A DNA stretch of 64,000 nt from Eggerthellaceae bacterium. Lineage in GTDB: Bacteria; Actinomycetota; Coriobacteriia; Coriobacteriales; Eggerthellaceae. Under the pieces are notes generated by a model, which did no database searches, was not told where the DNA came from, and was given only the letters and a program-made list of their open reading frames with translations. This document shows positions 8,436 through 17,992 of this stretch, one piece after another; within the stretch, counting starts at the first letter, position 1; every line of letters starts with the position of its first letter. The position numbers and the translations under genes were made by a program. The stretch spans positions 1 through 64,000 of the forward strand of contig WRIR01000004.1 of the NCBI GenBank assembly GCA_009782605.1, given 5' to 3'.

Positions 8436-9200
8436 ACTTTTACACTTTGCTACGATGCCCCTGGAAACGCCTGTCAGCCTTTCTATCTGGCGTATCGAAA
8501 AACCCCTATCTCGTAATACGGCCAAGATGGCATCCCGCTGGTTCTTGGGCAACCCCGCAATGGTGCTCGACTCTATTCCCCCAAGGGCGGAAAGGAACTC
8601 CTGCCGAACCTCCTCCTTGGTCTTTTTGACCTCTTCGGAATAGGAGTAGTCGTTGCTTTCCAGGGTATCGTGAAATGCTGCAAACTCCCTGGCTGCCACT
8701 TCGGGATCCAAGGAGAACATCCCAAGCACAAGACGCGTGTCGGTCAGAAGGGAATGCCCCTTTATGTAATCGCAATAGCTGTTCCATCGATATCCGTCAG
8801 CCGCTCGGCTTAAGCCTGCAAACAGGGGGTTTTGATGGATGTAGCGGACAAGCGTGAGAAGGTACTCGTCGCTCTCAACGGCTTCGCTTCTGTAGCGGTT
8901 CGCGATGAGGGCGCCGCTTCGCCCGTATTTCCTATTGAACCAATAGGCGTAAGGAGCTAGCATCTTTGCCATTATCTTGGTGATATCACCCGGGGAGCGC
9001 TCATTGAGCAGGAGATGCACGTGGTTGTCCAACATGCAGTATGCCAACACCTTGAATCCCAGTTCTGCTTTCACGTTTGCAAGAAGATCGAGCAGTTTTG
9101 CAAAGTCTTCCTCTTCCTCAAACAGATTGCAGCGGTTCACACCACGGAATATGATGTGGTAGATGCCGCTCTCGCTTAGCTGTCGCGCATGTCTTGGCAT
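8433..9200 (-). CDS. REP-associated tyrosine transposase (RAYT, TnpA_REP / Y1_Tnp)
   Basis: 255 aa from ATG 9198-9200 (GGATGGGGGC before it); an earlier in-frame start at 9251 is possible. The opening MPRHARQLSESGIYHIIFRGVNR, the metal-binding DNHVHLLL (HUH motif), the YAYWFNRKYGRSGALIANRY helix with candidate catalytic Tyr, and RYIHQNPL are standard for RAYTs, the domesticated IS200/IS605-like single-strand transposases. An added C-terminal helix-turn-helix (FSIRQIERLTGVSRGIVAK) resembles DnaA/terminal HTH extensions. It is bounded by two palindromes in opposite orientation, the classical RAYT-REP arrangement. The gene is leftward and isolated from both neighbours. Confidence 0.93.
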   Translation of the reverse strand: MPRHARQLSESGIYHIIFRGVNRCNLFEEEEDFAKLLDLLANVKAELGFKVLAYCMLDNHVHLLLNERSPGDITKIMAKMLAPYAYWFNRKYGRSGALIANRYRSEAVESDEYLLTLVRYIHQNPLFAGLSRAADGYRWNSYCDYIKGHSLLTDTRLVLGMFSLDPEVAAREFAAFHDTLESNDYSYSEEVKKTKEEVRQEFLSALGGIESSTIAGLPKNQRDAILAVLRDRGFSIRQIERLTGVSRGIVAKCKS

Positions 9201-9262
9201 GTTGCCCCCATCCATGGGAATCATATTGTCGCCAATATTGTAGCAGAGCACAGGTGATTAGA

Positions 9263-9358
9263 GGTTGACAAGGGGACGGGGCGTTTGTCAACTTTTGACA
9301 GGCATACTTGTCCCCGAACGTCCCGGAAGTTGACAAACGCCCCGTCCCCTTGTCAACC
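9263..9358. repeat. REP-like palindrome, right flank of RAYT
   Basis: A perfect 32-bp inverted repeat (9263-9294 and 9327-9358) with a 32-nt loop. Arm and loop match the left-flank copy in reverse orientation. It lies 60 bp upstream of the RAYT start, so the transposase with its two palindromes spans 8316-9358. Confidence 0.9.
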
Positions 9359-9489
9359 CCTAATGAGCAGAAAAACAACATACTTTGACGGTGCATCGAG
9401 GGGGGTTTGGCGGTATAATGAGGCATCTTATTTAGTGGTCTTTGAGGGTTCCTTGCTAAATATAGTGGTTCGTGAAGGATTATTGCTGC

Positions 9490-10560
9490 ATGCAACACCG
9501 TATCGTGAAAAGAGGCAAAGCCTTTTCCCTGACAGCCGTCCTGGCGTGTGGGGCGCTTGTCTTTTCCCTCGGTGGCACGGGCATGGCCTATGCCGACAAC
9601 ACCGAGATTGAGGAACTCCTTACCGAAACCGGCGAGCGACTTGAGCAGACCGCCAAGGATTATGACGAGGCCGCAGAGAAGGTGAAGGCCCTCCAGACGC
9701 AGGTCGAAGAGAACCGGCTCAAGATAGAAGTGCTCGAACACGACATCCCCGTGCAGGAAGAGAAGGGTGCCGTCGCCATGGTCGCCCTCTACAAGATGCA
9801 GCAGGAGGGCTTCTCCCTCATCAACATGATACTTGACGCGTCGAGCCTCGACGAGTTCATCTCCTCTATCGAATACCTCAACACGGTCCACCAGATAAAC
9901 ATGAACGAGGTCGTCAGGCTGCGCGTCATGAAGACGGAGCTGCAAGAGACCCGGGACGCCTTGCAGGAGAACAAGAAGGCTGCCGACGCCGAAATGCTGC
10001 GTGCCGAGGAAGCCTTGGAAGAGGCGAAGGCCGCCCGCGAGGAAGCACAGCGCAAGGCCGAGGAAGAGGCTGCCCGTATCGAGGCTGCCCGCCTAGCAGA
10101 GCTTGCCTGGCAGGAGCAGCAGGCAAACGGCGGCACCGGGGACGGCTCCCCGCATATGTCGGGGCCCTCTTCACTGAGTGGAATCGACTGGACGCTTGAC
10201 AGGGATACCTTCGTCTCCCTGTGGGCAGGCCGAATAGACGCATACCTGGCCGGCTCCCCGCTCACCGGGCAAGGGTATACCTTTGCGGAGGCCGCCTGGA
10301 GGTATGGCGTCGACCCCCGCTTCTCTCCGGCAATCTCGTGTATCGAGAGCTCCAAGGGAAGGTACTGCTTCCTCCAGCACAACGCCTGGGGCTGGGGCAA
10401 TATCAGCTGGCCCAATTGGGAAACAGCGATAGACACCCACGTCAGGGGCCTCGCGAACGGCTACGGGGGCACGGTGTCGGTCTGGGGGGCCCAAAAATAC
10501 TGCCCGCCCAACTGGCAGCACTGGTACAACACGACCCTCAGCGAAATGGGCCGGATTTAA
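9490..10560 (+). CDS. Secreted coiled-coil peptidoglycan hydrolase
   Basis: 356 aa. A signal peptide (basic start, hydrophobic core, cut near AYA-DN) is followed by a long coiled coil (about residues 40-200, ending in an Ala/Glu-rich EEAQRKAEEEAARIEAARLAE run) like the N-terminus of PcsB/CwlO-type proteins. A linker then leads to a C-terminal domain of about 120 aa with FAEAAWRYGVDPRFSPAISCIESSKG and NAWGWGNISWPNW, which resembles glucosaminidase/lysozyme-like muramidases with a catalytic Glu. It probably cleaves cell-wall peptidoglycan outside the cell. ATG 9490 is chosen because GAAGGA precedes it; an in-frame GTG at 9472 is an alternative. A TATAAT lies at 9414-9419. Confidence 0.8.
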   Translation: MQHRIVKRGKAFSLTAVLACGALVFSLGGTGMAYADNTEIEELLTETGERLEQTAKDYDEAAEKVKALQTQVEENRLKIEVLEHDIPVQEEKGAVAMVALYKMQQEGFSLINMILDASSLDEFISSIEYLNTVHQINMNEVVRLRVMKTELQETRDALQENKKAADAEMLRAEEALEEAKAAREEAQRKAEEEAARIEAARLAELAWQEQQANGGTGDGSPHMSGPSSLSGIDWTLDRDTFVSLWAGRIDAYLAGSPLTGQGYTFAEAAWRYGVDPRFSPAISCIESSKGRYCFLQHNAWGWGNISWPNWETAIDTHVRGLANGYGGTVSVWGAQKYCPPNWQHWYNTTLSEMGRI

Positions 10561-10649
10561 CCTTAATCCAGCGCCCCGCTCACACTCCCAAGTCTATATC
10601 TGCCAGCGAAGAGGCTTTCCGTAATGAAAGAGTTTGGCTTTTGTCCCAC

Positions 10650-10810
10650 AGGTCCATATCAGCCAGCGAGGGTTTCTGTGATGCCCGAGATTGCCCCGTT
10701 GCACGGCTGAGCGTACTTGAGTACGCGAAGGTAAGCGTAAAAGGGGTAAGATCGGGTGCCACAGGAAGCCGCAGCGTCGAGCAGTTACGCTGATTGTAAA
10801 TCAGCGTAAC
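10650..10810. repeat. Structured dispersed repeat, copy 1
   Basis: About 160 nt that recurs at 30790-31000. Its core (10673-10767) folds into one long hairpin: outer TTTCTGTG/CACAGGAA, then CCCGA/TCGGG, TTGCCCC/GGGGTAA, and a terminal GCGTAC-TTGA-GTACGC. It is followed by a second hairpin, GTTACGCTGATT-GTA-AATCAGCGTAAC (10784-10810). The copy lies between the convergent genes for the hydrolase and guaB, directly after the guaB stop. A decayed partial copy of the repeat's left edge precedes it at about 10591-10623. Confidence 0.75.
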
Positions 10811-10816
10811 CCACAA

Positions 10817-12343
10817 TCAGCGTAACCCGATGGAACTTCCTACATAGGGAGTCTTGTCCTTGAGCAGGACGTCGTGTGCGCCGCCCTCGACGATGGAGGT
10901 CGAGCTGACCGTCGTCAGCTTCGCTTTTGCCTGGAGCTCGGGGATAGTCAGGGCGCCGCAGTTGCACATGGTCGACCTCATCTTCGCAAGGGTCAGGGCG
11001 ACATTGTCCTTCAGGCTCCCGGCATAAGGGACATAGGAGTCGACGCCTTCCTCGAAGGTGAGGCCCGTCTTTTCGCCGCCGAGGTCGTAGCGCTGCCAGT
11101 TGCGGGCACGCGCCGAGCCTTCGCCCCAGTATTCCTTCATGTAGCTGCCGTTGATGTTGACCTTGTTGGTCGGGCTCTCGTCGAAGCGGGCGAAATAGCG
11201 GCCGAGCATGAGGAAGTCCGCGCCCATGGCAAGGGCGAGCGTCATGTGGTGGTCATAGACGATGCCGCCGTCGGAGCAGAGGGGGACGTAGACGCCGGTC
11301 TCCTTGAAATAGGCGTTGCGGGCCTGGGCCACCTCGATAAGGGCGGTTGCCTGGCCCCGCCCGATGCCCTTCTGCTCGCGCGTGATGCAGATCGAGCCGC
11401 CGCCAATGCCGACCTTGACGAAGTCTGCGCCCGCCTCGGCGAGGAAGCGGAAACCTTCGGCATCGACCACGTTACCCGCGCCCACCTTCACCCCTTCGCC
11501 GAACTGGGCGCGTATCCAGCCAAGCGTCTGTTCCTGCCAGGCCGAATGCCCCTCGGAGCTGTCGATGCACAGGAGGTCCGCCCCCGCCTCGACGAGCGCG
11601 GGCACCCGCTCGGCATAGTCGCGGGTGTTGATGCCGGCGCCCACCATGTAGCGTTTCTGGGAGTCGAGCATCTCAAGCGGGTTCGACTTGTGCGAGTCGT
11701 AGTCCTTCCGGAATACCATGTGGACCAGGTGGTCGTCCCCGTCGACGATGGGGACGGAGTTGAGCTTGTTGTCCCAGATGATGTCGTTTGCGACCTTGAG
11801 GCTCGTTTCCAGGGGTGCCGCGACCATCTTTTCGCGCGGCGTCATGAAGTCGGCGACCCGCTCGCTTGCGGCCGTGCGGGTGATGCGGTAGTCCCGGCTG
11901 GTCACGATGCCAAGCAGCTTGCCGTTGGCGGAACCGTCCTCGGTGACCGGCATCGTCGAGTGGCCGAGCCGTTCCTTGAGCTCCAGCACCTCGGCCAGGG
12001 TCATGTCGGGGGAAAGGTTCGCGTCACTGTCCACGAAGCCCGCCTTGTAGTTCTTGACGCGCGCGACCATGGCGGCCTGCTGCTCAAGCGGCTGGGAGCC
12101 GAATATGAAGGAAAGGCCCCCCTCGGTCGCAAGGGCGATGGCCATGCCGTCGTCGGAGACCGACTGCATGATGGCGGAGACAAGCGGGATGTTCAGCGAG
12201 AGTTCGGGCTCGGCACCTTTGCGGTGCTTGGAGAGGGCGGCTTTCAGGCTTACCTTTGAGGGAATGCATTCGGACGACGAATACCCCGGAACTAGAAGGT
12301 ATTCGTTGAAGGTCCGAGACGGTTCGTCAAAGTAGAAAGCCAT
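10817..12343 (-). CDS. guaB: IMP dehydrogenase
   Basis: NAD-dependent oxidation of IMP to XMP in guanine nucleotide synthesis. 508 aa from ATG 12341-12343, which has AAGGGG seven bases upstream (in-frame GTG/ATG codons lie just before it). It has the TIM barrel with two inserted CBS domains (about residues 95-210), the catalytic loop GSICIT (Cys about 319), [28 protein letters not shown] and a mobile flap. The last codons are GGG TTA CGC TGA, and this end lies inside a copy of the GTTACGCTGA repeat word. It is transcribed leftward, 55 nt after the M18 peptidase. Confidence 0.93.
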   Translation of the reverse strand: MAFYFDEPSRTFNEYLLVPGYSSSECIPSKVSLKAALSKHRKGAEPELSLNIPLVSAIMQSVSDDGMAIALATEGGLSFIFGSQPLEQQAAMVARVKNYKAGFVDSDANLSPDMTLAEVLELKERLGHSTMPVTEDGSANGKLLGIVTSRDYRITRTAASERVADFMTPREKMVAAPLETSLKVANDIIWDNKLNSVPIVDGDDHLVHMVFRKDYDSHKSNPLEMLDSQKRYMVGAGINTRDYAERVPALVEAGADLLCIDSSEGHSAWQEQTLGWIRAQFGEGVKVGAGNVVDAEGFRFLAEAGADFVKVGIGGGSICITREQKGIGRGQATALIEVAQARNAYFKETGVYVPLCSDGGIVYDHHMTLALAMGADFLMLGRYFARFDESPTNKVNINGSYMKEYWGEGSARARNWQRYDLGGEKTGLTFEEGVDSYVPYAGSLKDNVALTLAKMRSTMCNCGALTIPELQAKAKLTTVSSTSIVEGGAHDVLLKDKTPYVGSSIGLR

Positions 12344-12397
12344 GGACATGCCCCTTCGATTCACGGCGAAAAGCCTGGGATAGTGGCTTGTATTGTA

Positions 12398-13969
12398 CTA
12401 CGCATCCCGCAAAAAGGCTTGGTAACCCTTATAGGCTTCATAAATATCCGCTTTCGAGGCGACCTCCCACGGGGAATGCATCGAAAGCACGGCGACCCCC
12501 GAGTCGATGACGTTCATGCCGTACTCGGCGGAGATGTAGGCGATGGTCCCGCCGCCGCCCGCATCGACGCGCCCGAGCTCTGAGGTGTGGAAGGCAACAC
12601 CAGCCCCGTCCAGGATTGCGCGGACCTTCGCGACGTACTCTGCGGAGGCGTCGTTGCTGCCGTTTTTTCCCCGCGCCCCCGTATACTTGGTAAGTACGAG
12701 GCCTCGCCCCAGGTAGGCGGCGTTCTTCGCCTCGAATACCGAGGGGTAGAGCGGGTCGAATCCGGCGCTCACGTCGGAAGAGAGCATGTGCGAGGCAGTA
12801 AGCGCCCGGCGCAGGGCCAGACCCGAGCCCTCGCCGGCAAGCTCCATGACTTCGGCGATGGTGTTCTCGAAGAAACGGGACGCCATGCCGGTGGCCCCGA
12901 TGCTGCCCACTTCTTCCTTGTCGGTGAAGATGCAGACACAGGTCCTCTTCGGCTTCTTCTGGGCGAGCTGGGCGCGGAGCGAGGGGTATGCGCACACCCG
13001 GTCGTCCTGGCCGTAGCCTATCACCATGCTGCGGTCGAAGCCGCAGTCACGCGCAGGCCCGGCGGGCACCACTTCAAGCTCGGCGGAGAGGAAGTCCTTT
13101 TCCTCGATGCCGTAGTGCTCGAAGAGCAGCTTGAGCAGCATTGCCTTGACCGGCTCCTTTTCGGCGAGCTTTTCGATGCCTGCCACGACTTCTTCTTCGG
13201 GGGTGCTGGCTGCGGCGGGCTCGGCGGCGGGCTCGGCTGCATCCTCGGCGGCAGCTGCGGCACCCTTGGCTGCGGGGGCGGCTGTTGCGACAGGCTTGGT
13301 ACCTGCTGCGGCGGGCTCGGCGACGGGCTCCTTTCCTGGGGCCTCGTCGTCCTTCTCGACGACGAGCGGGCGGTTACCGACGAGCACGTCGAGGTTTTCC
13401 CCTTCGACGACCGTCCGCGCCTTCTTGTCCATCTGCTCGGCGGCAAGGTGGGGAAGCAGGTCGGTGACGCAGAATACCGGGTCGCCCGCGTCCTCACCGA
13501 CGACGACCTCGACGCTCTCCCCCGTCTTCTTGGTGACGACGCCGTGGATGGCAAGGGGCGTGGTGACCCACTGGTAGTGCTTGATCCCCCCGTAATAGTG
13601 GGTGTCGAGCAGGGCGAGGTCGTTGGACTCGTAGAGCGGGTTCTGCTTGACGTCGAGCCGCGGGGAGTCGATGTGCGCGCCAAGGATGTTCAGGCCCGCC
13701 TCGATGGGCTCCGTGCCGACATGCACGAGGATGAGCGCCTTGCCCTGCGCGTGCGCCCACACCTTGTCACCCGGCTTGAGCCTCTTTTTGTCGGCGATTG
13801 CCTCGTCAAGGCTGGAATAGCCCTGCTCCTTCGCGCACGACAGCGCAAAGGAGGCGCACTCACGCTCGGTCTTGCAGGTCGAGATAAACCCGATATAGTC
13901 CTCGGCAAAGGCCTCAAGCGCACCGAGGCCTTCTTCCGTGTAGTTCTTCCAGACGCTTTTGTATTCCAT
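12398..13969 (-). CDS. M18-family aminopeptidase with Ala-rich insertion
   Basis: Zinc aminopeptidase (aspartyl aminopeptidase type), cytosolic. 523 aa. Family motifs: LGAHIDSPRLDVKQNPLYE (metal His/Asp), HYYGGIKHYQWV, CIFTDKEEVGSIGATGM (catalytic Glu pair) and the C-terminal DSGVAVLSMHSPWEVASKAD. Between about residues 205 and 260 is a low-complexity insertion of Ala, Pro, Lys and Glu (AAPAAKGAAAAAEDAAEPAA) that most M18 enzymes lack. It falls in the region of the dimerisation domain and is probably a flexible loop. Leftward, first of a pair with guaB. Confidence 0.9.
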   Translation of the reverse strand: MEYKSVWKNYTEEGLGALEAFAEDYIGFISTCKTERECASFALSCAKEQGYSSLDEAIADKKRLKPGDKVWAHAQGKALILVHVGTEPIEAGLNILGAHIDSPRLDVKQNPLYESNDLALLDTHYYGGIKHYQWVTTPLAIHGVVTKKTGESVEVVVGEDAGDPVFCVTDLLPHLAAEQMDKKARTVVEGENLDVLVGNRPLVVEKDDEAPGKEPVAEPAAAGTKPVATAAPAAKGAAAAAEDAAEPAAEPAAASTPEEEVVAGIEKLAEKEPVKAMLLKLLFEHYGIEEKDFLSAELEVVPAGPARDCGFDRSMVIGYGQDDRVCAYPSLRAQLAQKKPKRTCVCIFTDKEEVGSIGATGMASRFFENTIAEVMELAGEGSGLALRRALTASHMLSSDVSAGFDPLYPSVFEAKNAAYLGRGLVLTKYTGARGKNGSNDASAEYVAKVRAILDGAGVAFHTSELGRVDAGGGGTIAYISAEYGMNVIDSGVAVLSMHSPWEVASKADIYEAYKGYQAFLRDA

Positions 13970-14112
13970 GGTAGGCCTTTCAAAGTTCCTGCCGCAGGCT
14001 TGGGAGCCCCGCGGCTTGCTTGCCTCCTTACTGTATCACGTGACCTCCCTGCCTGGGAAAGATTACCGGAAGGTAACAGAAGGAATATTTTTTAAAAAGA
14101 TTAAAAATAGTA

Positions 14113-14141
14113 TTGACTTAATAAGGAATCAGTACTATTAT
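14113..14141 (+). promoter_or_regulatory. Strong rightward promoter of the small RNA
   Basis: TTGACT (14113-14118), exactly 17 bp, TATTAT (14136-14141), in a notably AT-rich patch. It points away from the M18 gene into a stretch with no ORF that ends in an intrinsic terminator. Predicted start about 14148. Confidence 0.75.
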
Positions 14142-14147
14142 TTAGAA

Positions 14148-14310
14148 AAAGAAAATTCTTGATGGGAATTTTTAGCGGGATAGCAAGACAGCAGGACCTA
14201 AGAGCATACTCCGCCCACTCTTATGCCCTGAAGACCAGCCCACCACCATCATCCTGGTCTTCAGGGGGCTCCGAATGAGGCACCCTTCTTGGGTGCCTCA
14301 CTTCTTTTTG
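14148..14310 (+). ncRNA. Candidate stand-alone small RNA
   Basis: A region of about 160 nt between a near-consensus promoter and a terminator, without a plausible ORF or Shine-Dalgarno site. Predicted helices are TAAGAG/CTCTTA (14199-14223), a perfect 13-bp stem CCCTGAAGACCAG/CTGGTCTTCAGGG (14226-14238 with 14254-14266) with a 15-nt loop CCCACCACCATCATC, and the terminator stem. The gene to its right is on the opposite strand, so this is not a leader. I cannot match it to 6S, SRP, RNase P or tmRNA by sequence. The unpaired C/A-rich loop would be free for base pairing. Confidence 0.65.
14276..14309 (+). terminator. Intrinsic terminator of the small RNA
   Basis: A 10-bp perfect stem, TGAGGCACCC-TTCTT-GGGTGCCTCA (14276-14300), followed by CTTCTTTTTG. 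The T tract identifies the rightward strand. Confidence 0.85.
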
Positions 14311-14322
14311 TTTACGCTATTT

Positions 14323-14619
14323 TCATTCTTCGGCATTATCTTCTAGTGCCGTGAGGGCGCGTTCGTAGCCGCCTGAGCCGTGGCTGAGGCATTTCGACAC
14401 CCGGGCTATTGTGGTTGCCGAGGCGCCGGTTGCCTGTTCGATGGCGATGTAGGACCTGCCCGAGGCGAGCATGCGTGCCACCTCAAGGCGTTGCGAGGTT
14501 TCCTTTATCTCGCGGATGGTGAACAGGTCTTCGAGCAGGCGGTACAAGTCGTCGCAGTCGTCCAGCTTCGAGAGCGCATAGAGCAGGTTCTCTACCTCAC
14601 GGGTGCGAAGGCCTTCCAT
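14323..14619 (-). CDS. TrpR-like protein of the YerC/YecD family
   Basis: 98 aa. The helix-turn-helix arrangement of Trp-repressor-like proteins is clear: LEDLFTIREIKETSQRLEVARML then YIAIEQATGASATTIARVSKCLSHG. YerC/YecD proteins are common in Gram-positives and are of uncertain role. The sequence does not show which ligand, if any, is bound. It lies 85 nt downstream of ilvE in the same direction, so it may be co-transcribed and might sense an amino acid. Confidence 0.88.
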   Translation of the reverse strand: MEGLRTREVENLLYALSKLDDCDDLYRLLEDLFTIREIKETSQRLEVARMLASGRSYIAIEQATGASATTIARVSKCLSHGSGGYERALTALEDNAEE

Positions 14620-14704
14620 CTATCTCCCCATTCTCATCAAGCCGTAGCCGAGCGCGCCGGCCAGGGCATTCCACGATGCCTCACGATTCTTGGCCGTGCC
14701 TCGC

Positions 14705-15631
14705 CTAAGAGACCTCGGTCAGCCAGTCCAGGTAGTCTTCGGCCTGCCCGTAGGCGACCCTGAAGAAGTTCTCCTGCAGGGAGCGCGTCACCGGGCCCGG
14801 TTCGCCGATCGGGCGGCCGTCGACGCTGTTGACAGGGACAACCTCGGCAGCGGAGCCGGTCAGGAAGACCTCGTCGGCGAGGTAGAGGTCCGTGCGCGTC
14901 AGGCTTTCTTCGATTGACGGTATGTCCAGGTCGCTGGCGATGCAGAGGATGGTGTCGCGGGTTATGCCCTCCAACACGCCGTCCGACAGGGGGGGTGTCG
15001 ACAAGATGCCGTCGCGCACGACGAACAGGTTCTCGCCCGTGCCCTCGCAGACCATGCCGGCCTCGTTGAGCATGATGGCCTCGGCATACCCGTTGGACCT
15101 CGCCTCAAGCTTCGCGAAGATGGCGTTCATGTACGACGCGGTCGCCTTCATCGCGGGGGGTATGGCGTTGACCGAGCGCTGGCGCCAAGACGAGACCCCG
15201 GCCGCAATACCCTTCTCGGAGGCCTCGTCGCCCAGGTAGGCGCCCCAGGGCCACGCGGCAATGGCGACATCGACCGGCGCCCCCGTCGGGTCGATGCCCA
15301 TCTGGCCGTAGCCGTAATACACGATCGGGCGGATATAGCAGGAATCCAGCTTGTTCTTCTGTATCAGGTCGATTGCCGCGTCGCAGAGGTCCTCGACGGA
15401 AAATTCGAGGTCGATCATCGCTATCTTGCAGCTGCGGTGAAGGCGCTCCATATGCTCCCGCAGGCGGAACACGTAGCTCTTCTTCGAGCCGAGGTCCCGG
15501 TAGCACCGGATCCCCTCAAAGACCGCCGAGCCATAGTGCAGCGAGTGCGACAACACGTGGGTGGTCGCCTTGTCCCACGCAATCATCTTCCCATTCTTCC
15601 AAATGTAGTCAACCGAGGTAAGTGCCATCAT
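14705..15631 (-). CDS. ilvE: Branched-chain amino acid aminotransferase
   Basis: PLP enzyme interconverting Leu/Ile/Val and their 2-oxo acids. 308 aa, class IV aminotransferase fold: HSLHYGSAVFEGIRCY, the PLP lysine in PPAMKATASYMNA (Lys 162), EAIMLNEAGMVCEGTGENLF and ITRDTILCIASDLDI. Two ATG codons stand in tandem at the start behind GAAGGGACGC; the first is used here. Leftward, followed by the TrpR-like gene. Confidence 0.93.
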   Translation of the reverse strand: MMALTSVDYIWKNGKMIAWDKATTHVLSHSLHYGSAVFEGIRCYRDLGSKKSYVFRLREHMERLHRSCKIAMIDLEFSVEDLCDAAIDLIQKNKLDSCYIRPIVYYGYGQMGIDPTGAPVDVAIAAWPWGAYLGDEASEKGIAAGVSSWRQRSVNAIPPAMKATASYMNAIFAKLEARSNGYAEAIMLNEAGMVCEGTGENLFVVRDGILSTPPLSDGVLEGITRDTILCIASDLDIPSIEESLTRTDLYLADEVFLTGSAAEVVPVNSVDGRPIGEPGPVTRSLQENFFRVAYGQAEDYLDWLTEVS

Positions 15632-15876
15632 GCGTCCCTTCTCTTCGTAACGGCTCCTTTTTCAATGCCACCACCAGCATCTAAAACCAACATGCACCGA
15701 CGAGGCTATCCCTTCGCGGGCAGTGTCCAGTATCTCATATCGCCGCACCAGCGGGCGCCCTCGCACCCACATCCACACCCGGCCCGCATATTCGCGCCGA
15801 CCGTGCAGGCCGTGCAGGCCGTGCAGGCCGCGATGCCATTATCCCACAGCGTGGCGCCGGGCGGCCCGTCATGCTC
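15632..15876. other. Intergenic stretch with three 9-bp tandem repeats
   Basis: 245 bp between glnN and ilvE. Positions about 15803-15829 hold GTGCAGGCC three times in tandem. No convincing promoter, terminator or ORF is seen. Confidence 0.5.
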
Positions 15877-17967
15877 CTAGGAATAGAACAGGAGGTCGTT
15901 GTAGGTCGGCACCGGCCAGTGGGCGCGGTCGGTGATGATCTCAAGCCCGTCGATTGCGGCACGCAGAGCCCCCATCGCAGGCAGCACCTCGCACGCATAG
16001 CGGTCGGCCTTTTCCTGCTGGCTTTCGATGGACGCGACCTCGCGGTGGAGGGCATCAAGCGCCTGCAGAGCCTCGTCCGCGTCACGGACGCCGGTCAGCA
16101 GCTTGTCGAGCAGCGTCGTCTGCTGTACCAGGTCGGCATGGGGCATCGCCTCCCTGACCGCGTTCACCTCCTGCGCAACCCGGCAGGCGTACTCGTTGAT
16201 GGCAGGCAGGAAGACCCGGCGGGCCATGCGCTTCATGACGCGGCATTCGATATTGAGCAGCTTGTTGTACTTCTCAAGCTTCACCTCGTAGCGGCTGTAC
16301 ACCTCGGGCTCGTTCAGCACGCCGAACTCCCCGAAGAGGTCGAGGCTCTTCTGCTCGATGAAGCAGCGGAAGGCCTCAGCGGCGGTGCGGTAGTTTGAAA
16401 GGCCGCGGCGGCGGGCCTCCTCCTCCCATTCCGAGCTGTAGCCGTTGCCGTCGAAGATGATGCGCCGGTGGTCGGAAAGGGTTCTTTTCACGTAGGCGAT
16501 AGCGGCCTTGCCGAACTTCTCGCCCTTCTTCCCGTCCAGCTCGTCGGCGAACTCCTTGAGGCTCTTTGCCATAGCGGTGTTGATTATCATGTTCGCGTCG
16601 GAGAGGTTCCCGCCCGAGCCCGGCATGCGGAACTCGAACTTGTTGCCGGTGAAGGCGAAGGGGCTCGTGCGGTTGCGGTCGGTGCTGTCCTTGAGGAAGT
16701 TCGGCAGCACCGTGACGCCGAGGTCCATGGCGACCTTGTCGGCGTTCTCGTAGTCGTGGCCGGTGACGAGCGCGTCGACGATTGCCCCCAGCTCGTCGCC
16801 GAGGAAGATGGAGACGATGGCGGGGGGCGCCTCGTCGGCGCCGAGGCGGTGGTCGTTGCCCGCCGACGCGATGGACATGCGCAGCAGGTCCTGGTAGTCG
16901 TCGACCGCCTTGATGACCCCGGTCAAAAACACCAGGAAGCGCAGGTTGTCCATGGGGGTGTCGCCGGGGTCGAACAGGTTCGTCGTGCCTGCCGCAATCG
17001 ACCAGTTGTTGTGCTTGCCCGAGCCATTGATGCCTTCGAAGGGCTTTTCATGCTGCAGGCACACCAGGCCATGGTGCGAGGCTAAAAGGCGCATCTTCTC
17101 CATGGTGATAAGGTTCTCGTCGATTGCACGGTTGGCGTTGGTGAAGATGGGCGCCAGCTCGTGTTGGGCGGGGGCGACCTCGTTGTGCTTCGTCTTTGCG
17201 GCGATGCCCAGCGCCCACAGCTCGTCGTCGAGCTCCTTCATGAACTCGTTCACGGTGGGGCGTATCGCGCCGAAGTAGTGCTCTTCCAGCTCCTGTCCCT
17301 TGCAGGGCGGCGCACCGAAGAGGGTGCGGCCCGTGAGCACGAGGTCCTGGCGGCGCTCGTAGGACTTCTCGGAGATGAGAAAGTACTCCTGCTCGGAGCC
17401 GACCGTGGCGCTCACGTGGCGCTCCGGTTCGCCGAAGAGCCTCAAGACCCGCTTGACCTGTTCCTCAAGGGCGCCCATGGAGCGCAAAAGGGGGGTCTTC
17501 TTGTCAAGCGCCTCGCCCGTGTAGCTGCAAAACGCGGTGGGGATGCACAGCACCTCGTCTTTGATGAAGGCGTAGCTTGTCGGGTCCCAGGCGGTGTAGC
17601 CCCGCGCCTCGAAGGTGGCGCGCAAGCCTCCGGAAGGGAAGCTCGAAGCGTCGGGCTCTCCCTGGATGAGCTCCTTGCCGGTGAAGGTCATGAGCGCCCG
17701 GCCGTCCCCGAGGGGGTTTAAGAAGCTGTCATGCTTCTCGGAGGTCATGCCCGAGAGCGGCTGGAACCAGTGGGTGTAATGCGTCGCCCCGAGCCCTATT
17801 GCCCACTCCTTCATGGCGTGGGCAACCGCGTTGGCCACCTCGGGGTCGAGCGGCTTGCCTTCCTTGATGGTCTTCTCAAGCAGCTTGTGGGTCGCAGAAG
17901 GAAGGCGTTCCTTCATGGAGTCCTCGCTGAAAACCAGTGTGCCGTACCTCTCGGAAACCGTTGCCAT
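15877..17967 (-). CDS. glnN: Type III glutamine synthetase
   Basis: ATP-dependent synthesis of glutamine from glutamate and ammonia, for nitrogen assimilation. 696 aa, the large GSIII size (against about 450 aa for GSI). Diagnostic strings: [59 protein letters not shown], and a long C-terminal domain. The start is ATG 17965-17967 with AAGGAG nine bases upstream; an ATG at 17991 lacks a site. It follows rpsI by 57 nt, and a stable hairpin (17993-18014) sits between the two, so co-transcription with attenuation or processing is possible. Confidence 0.94.
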   Translation of the reverse strand: MATVSERYGTLVFSEDSMKERLPSATHKLLEKTIKEGKPLDPEVANAVAHAMKEWAIGLGATHYTHWFQPLSGMTSEKHDSFLNPLGDGRALMTFTGKELIQGEPDASSFPSGGLRATFEARGYTAWDPTSYAFIKDEVLCIPTAFCSYTGEALDKKTPLLRSMGALEEQVKRVLRLFGEPERHVSATVGSEQEYFLISEKSYERRQDLVLTGRTLFGAPPCKGQELEEHYFGAIRPTVNEFMKELDDELWALGIAAKTKHNEVAPAQHELAPIFTNANRAIDENLITMEKMRLLASHHGLVCLQHEKPFEGINGSGKHNNWSIAAGTTNLFDPGDTPMDNLRFLVFLTGVIKAVDDYQDLLRMSIASAGNDHRLGADEAPPAIVSIFLGDELGAIVDALVTGHDYENADKVAMDLGVTVLPNFLKDSTDRNRTSPFAFTGNKFEFRMPGSGGNLSDANMIINTAMAKSLKEFADELDGKKGEKFGKAAIAYVKRTLSDHRRIIFDGNGYSSEWEEEARRRGLSNYRTAAEAFRCFIEQKSLDLFGEFGVLNEPEVYSRYEVKLEKYNKLLNIECRVMKRMARRVFLPAINEYACRVAQEVNAVREAMPHADLVQQTTLLDKLLTGVRDADEALQALDALHREVASIESQQEKADRYACEVLPAMGALRAAIDGLEIITDRAHWPVPTYNDLLFYS

Positions 17968-17992
17968 GCGCTCGTGCTCCTTCAGATTCATC

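Noticed and set aside
9118-9945. Leftward 275-codon frame covering the RAYT right palindrome and the hydrolase start
   Set aside because: Encodes translated palindrome sequence and the antisense of a signal-peptide gene.
14276-14309. Terminator at 14276 as the end of the leftward M18 or yerC transcripts
   Set aside because: The T tract follows the rightward strand, both flanking genes are leftward, and a rightward promoter stands upstream.
15803-15829. GTGCAGGCC x3 as a CRISPR or iteron
   Set aside because: Contiguous 9-bp units with no spacers and no associated genes. No CRISPR array was seen anywhere in the window.
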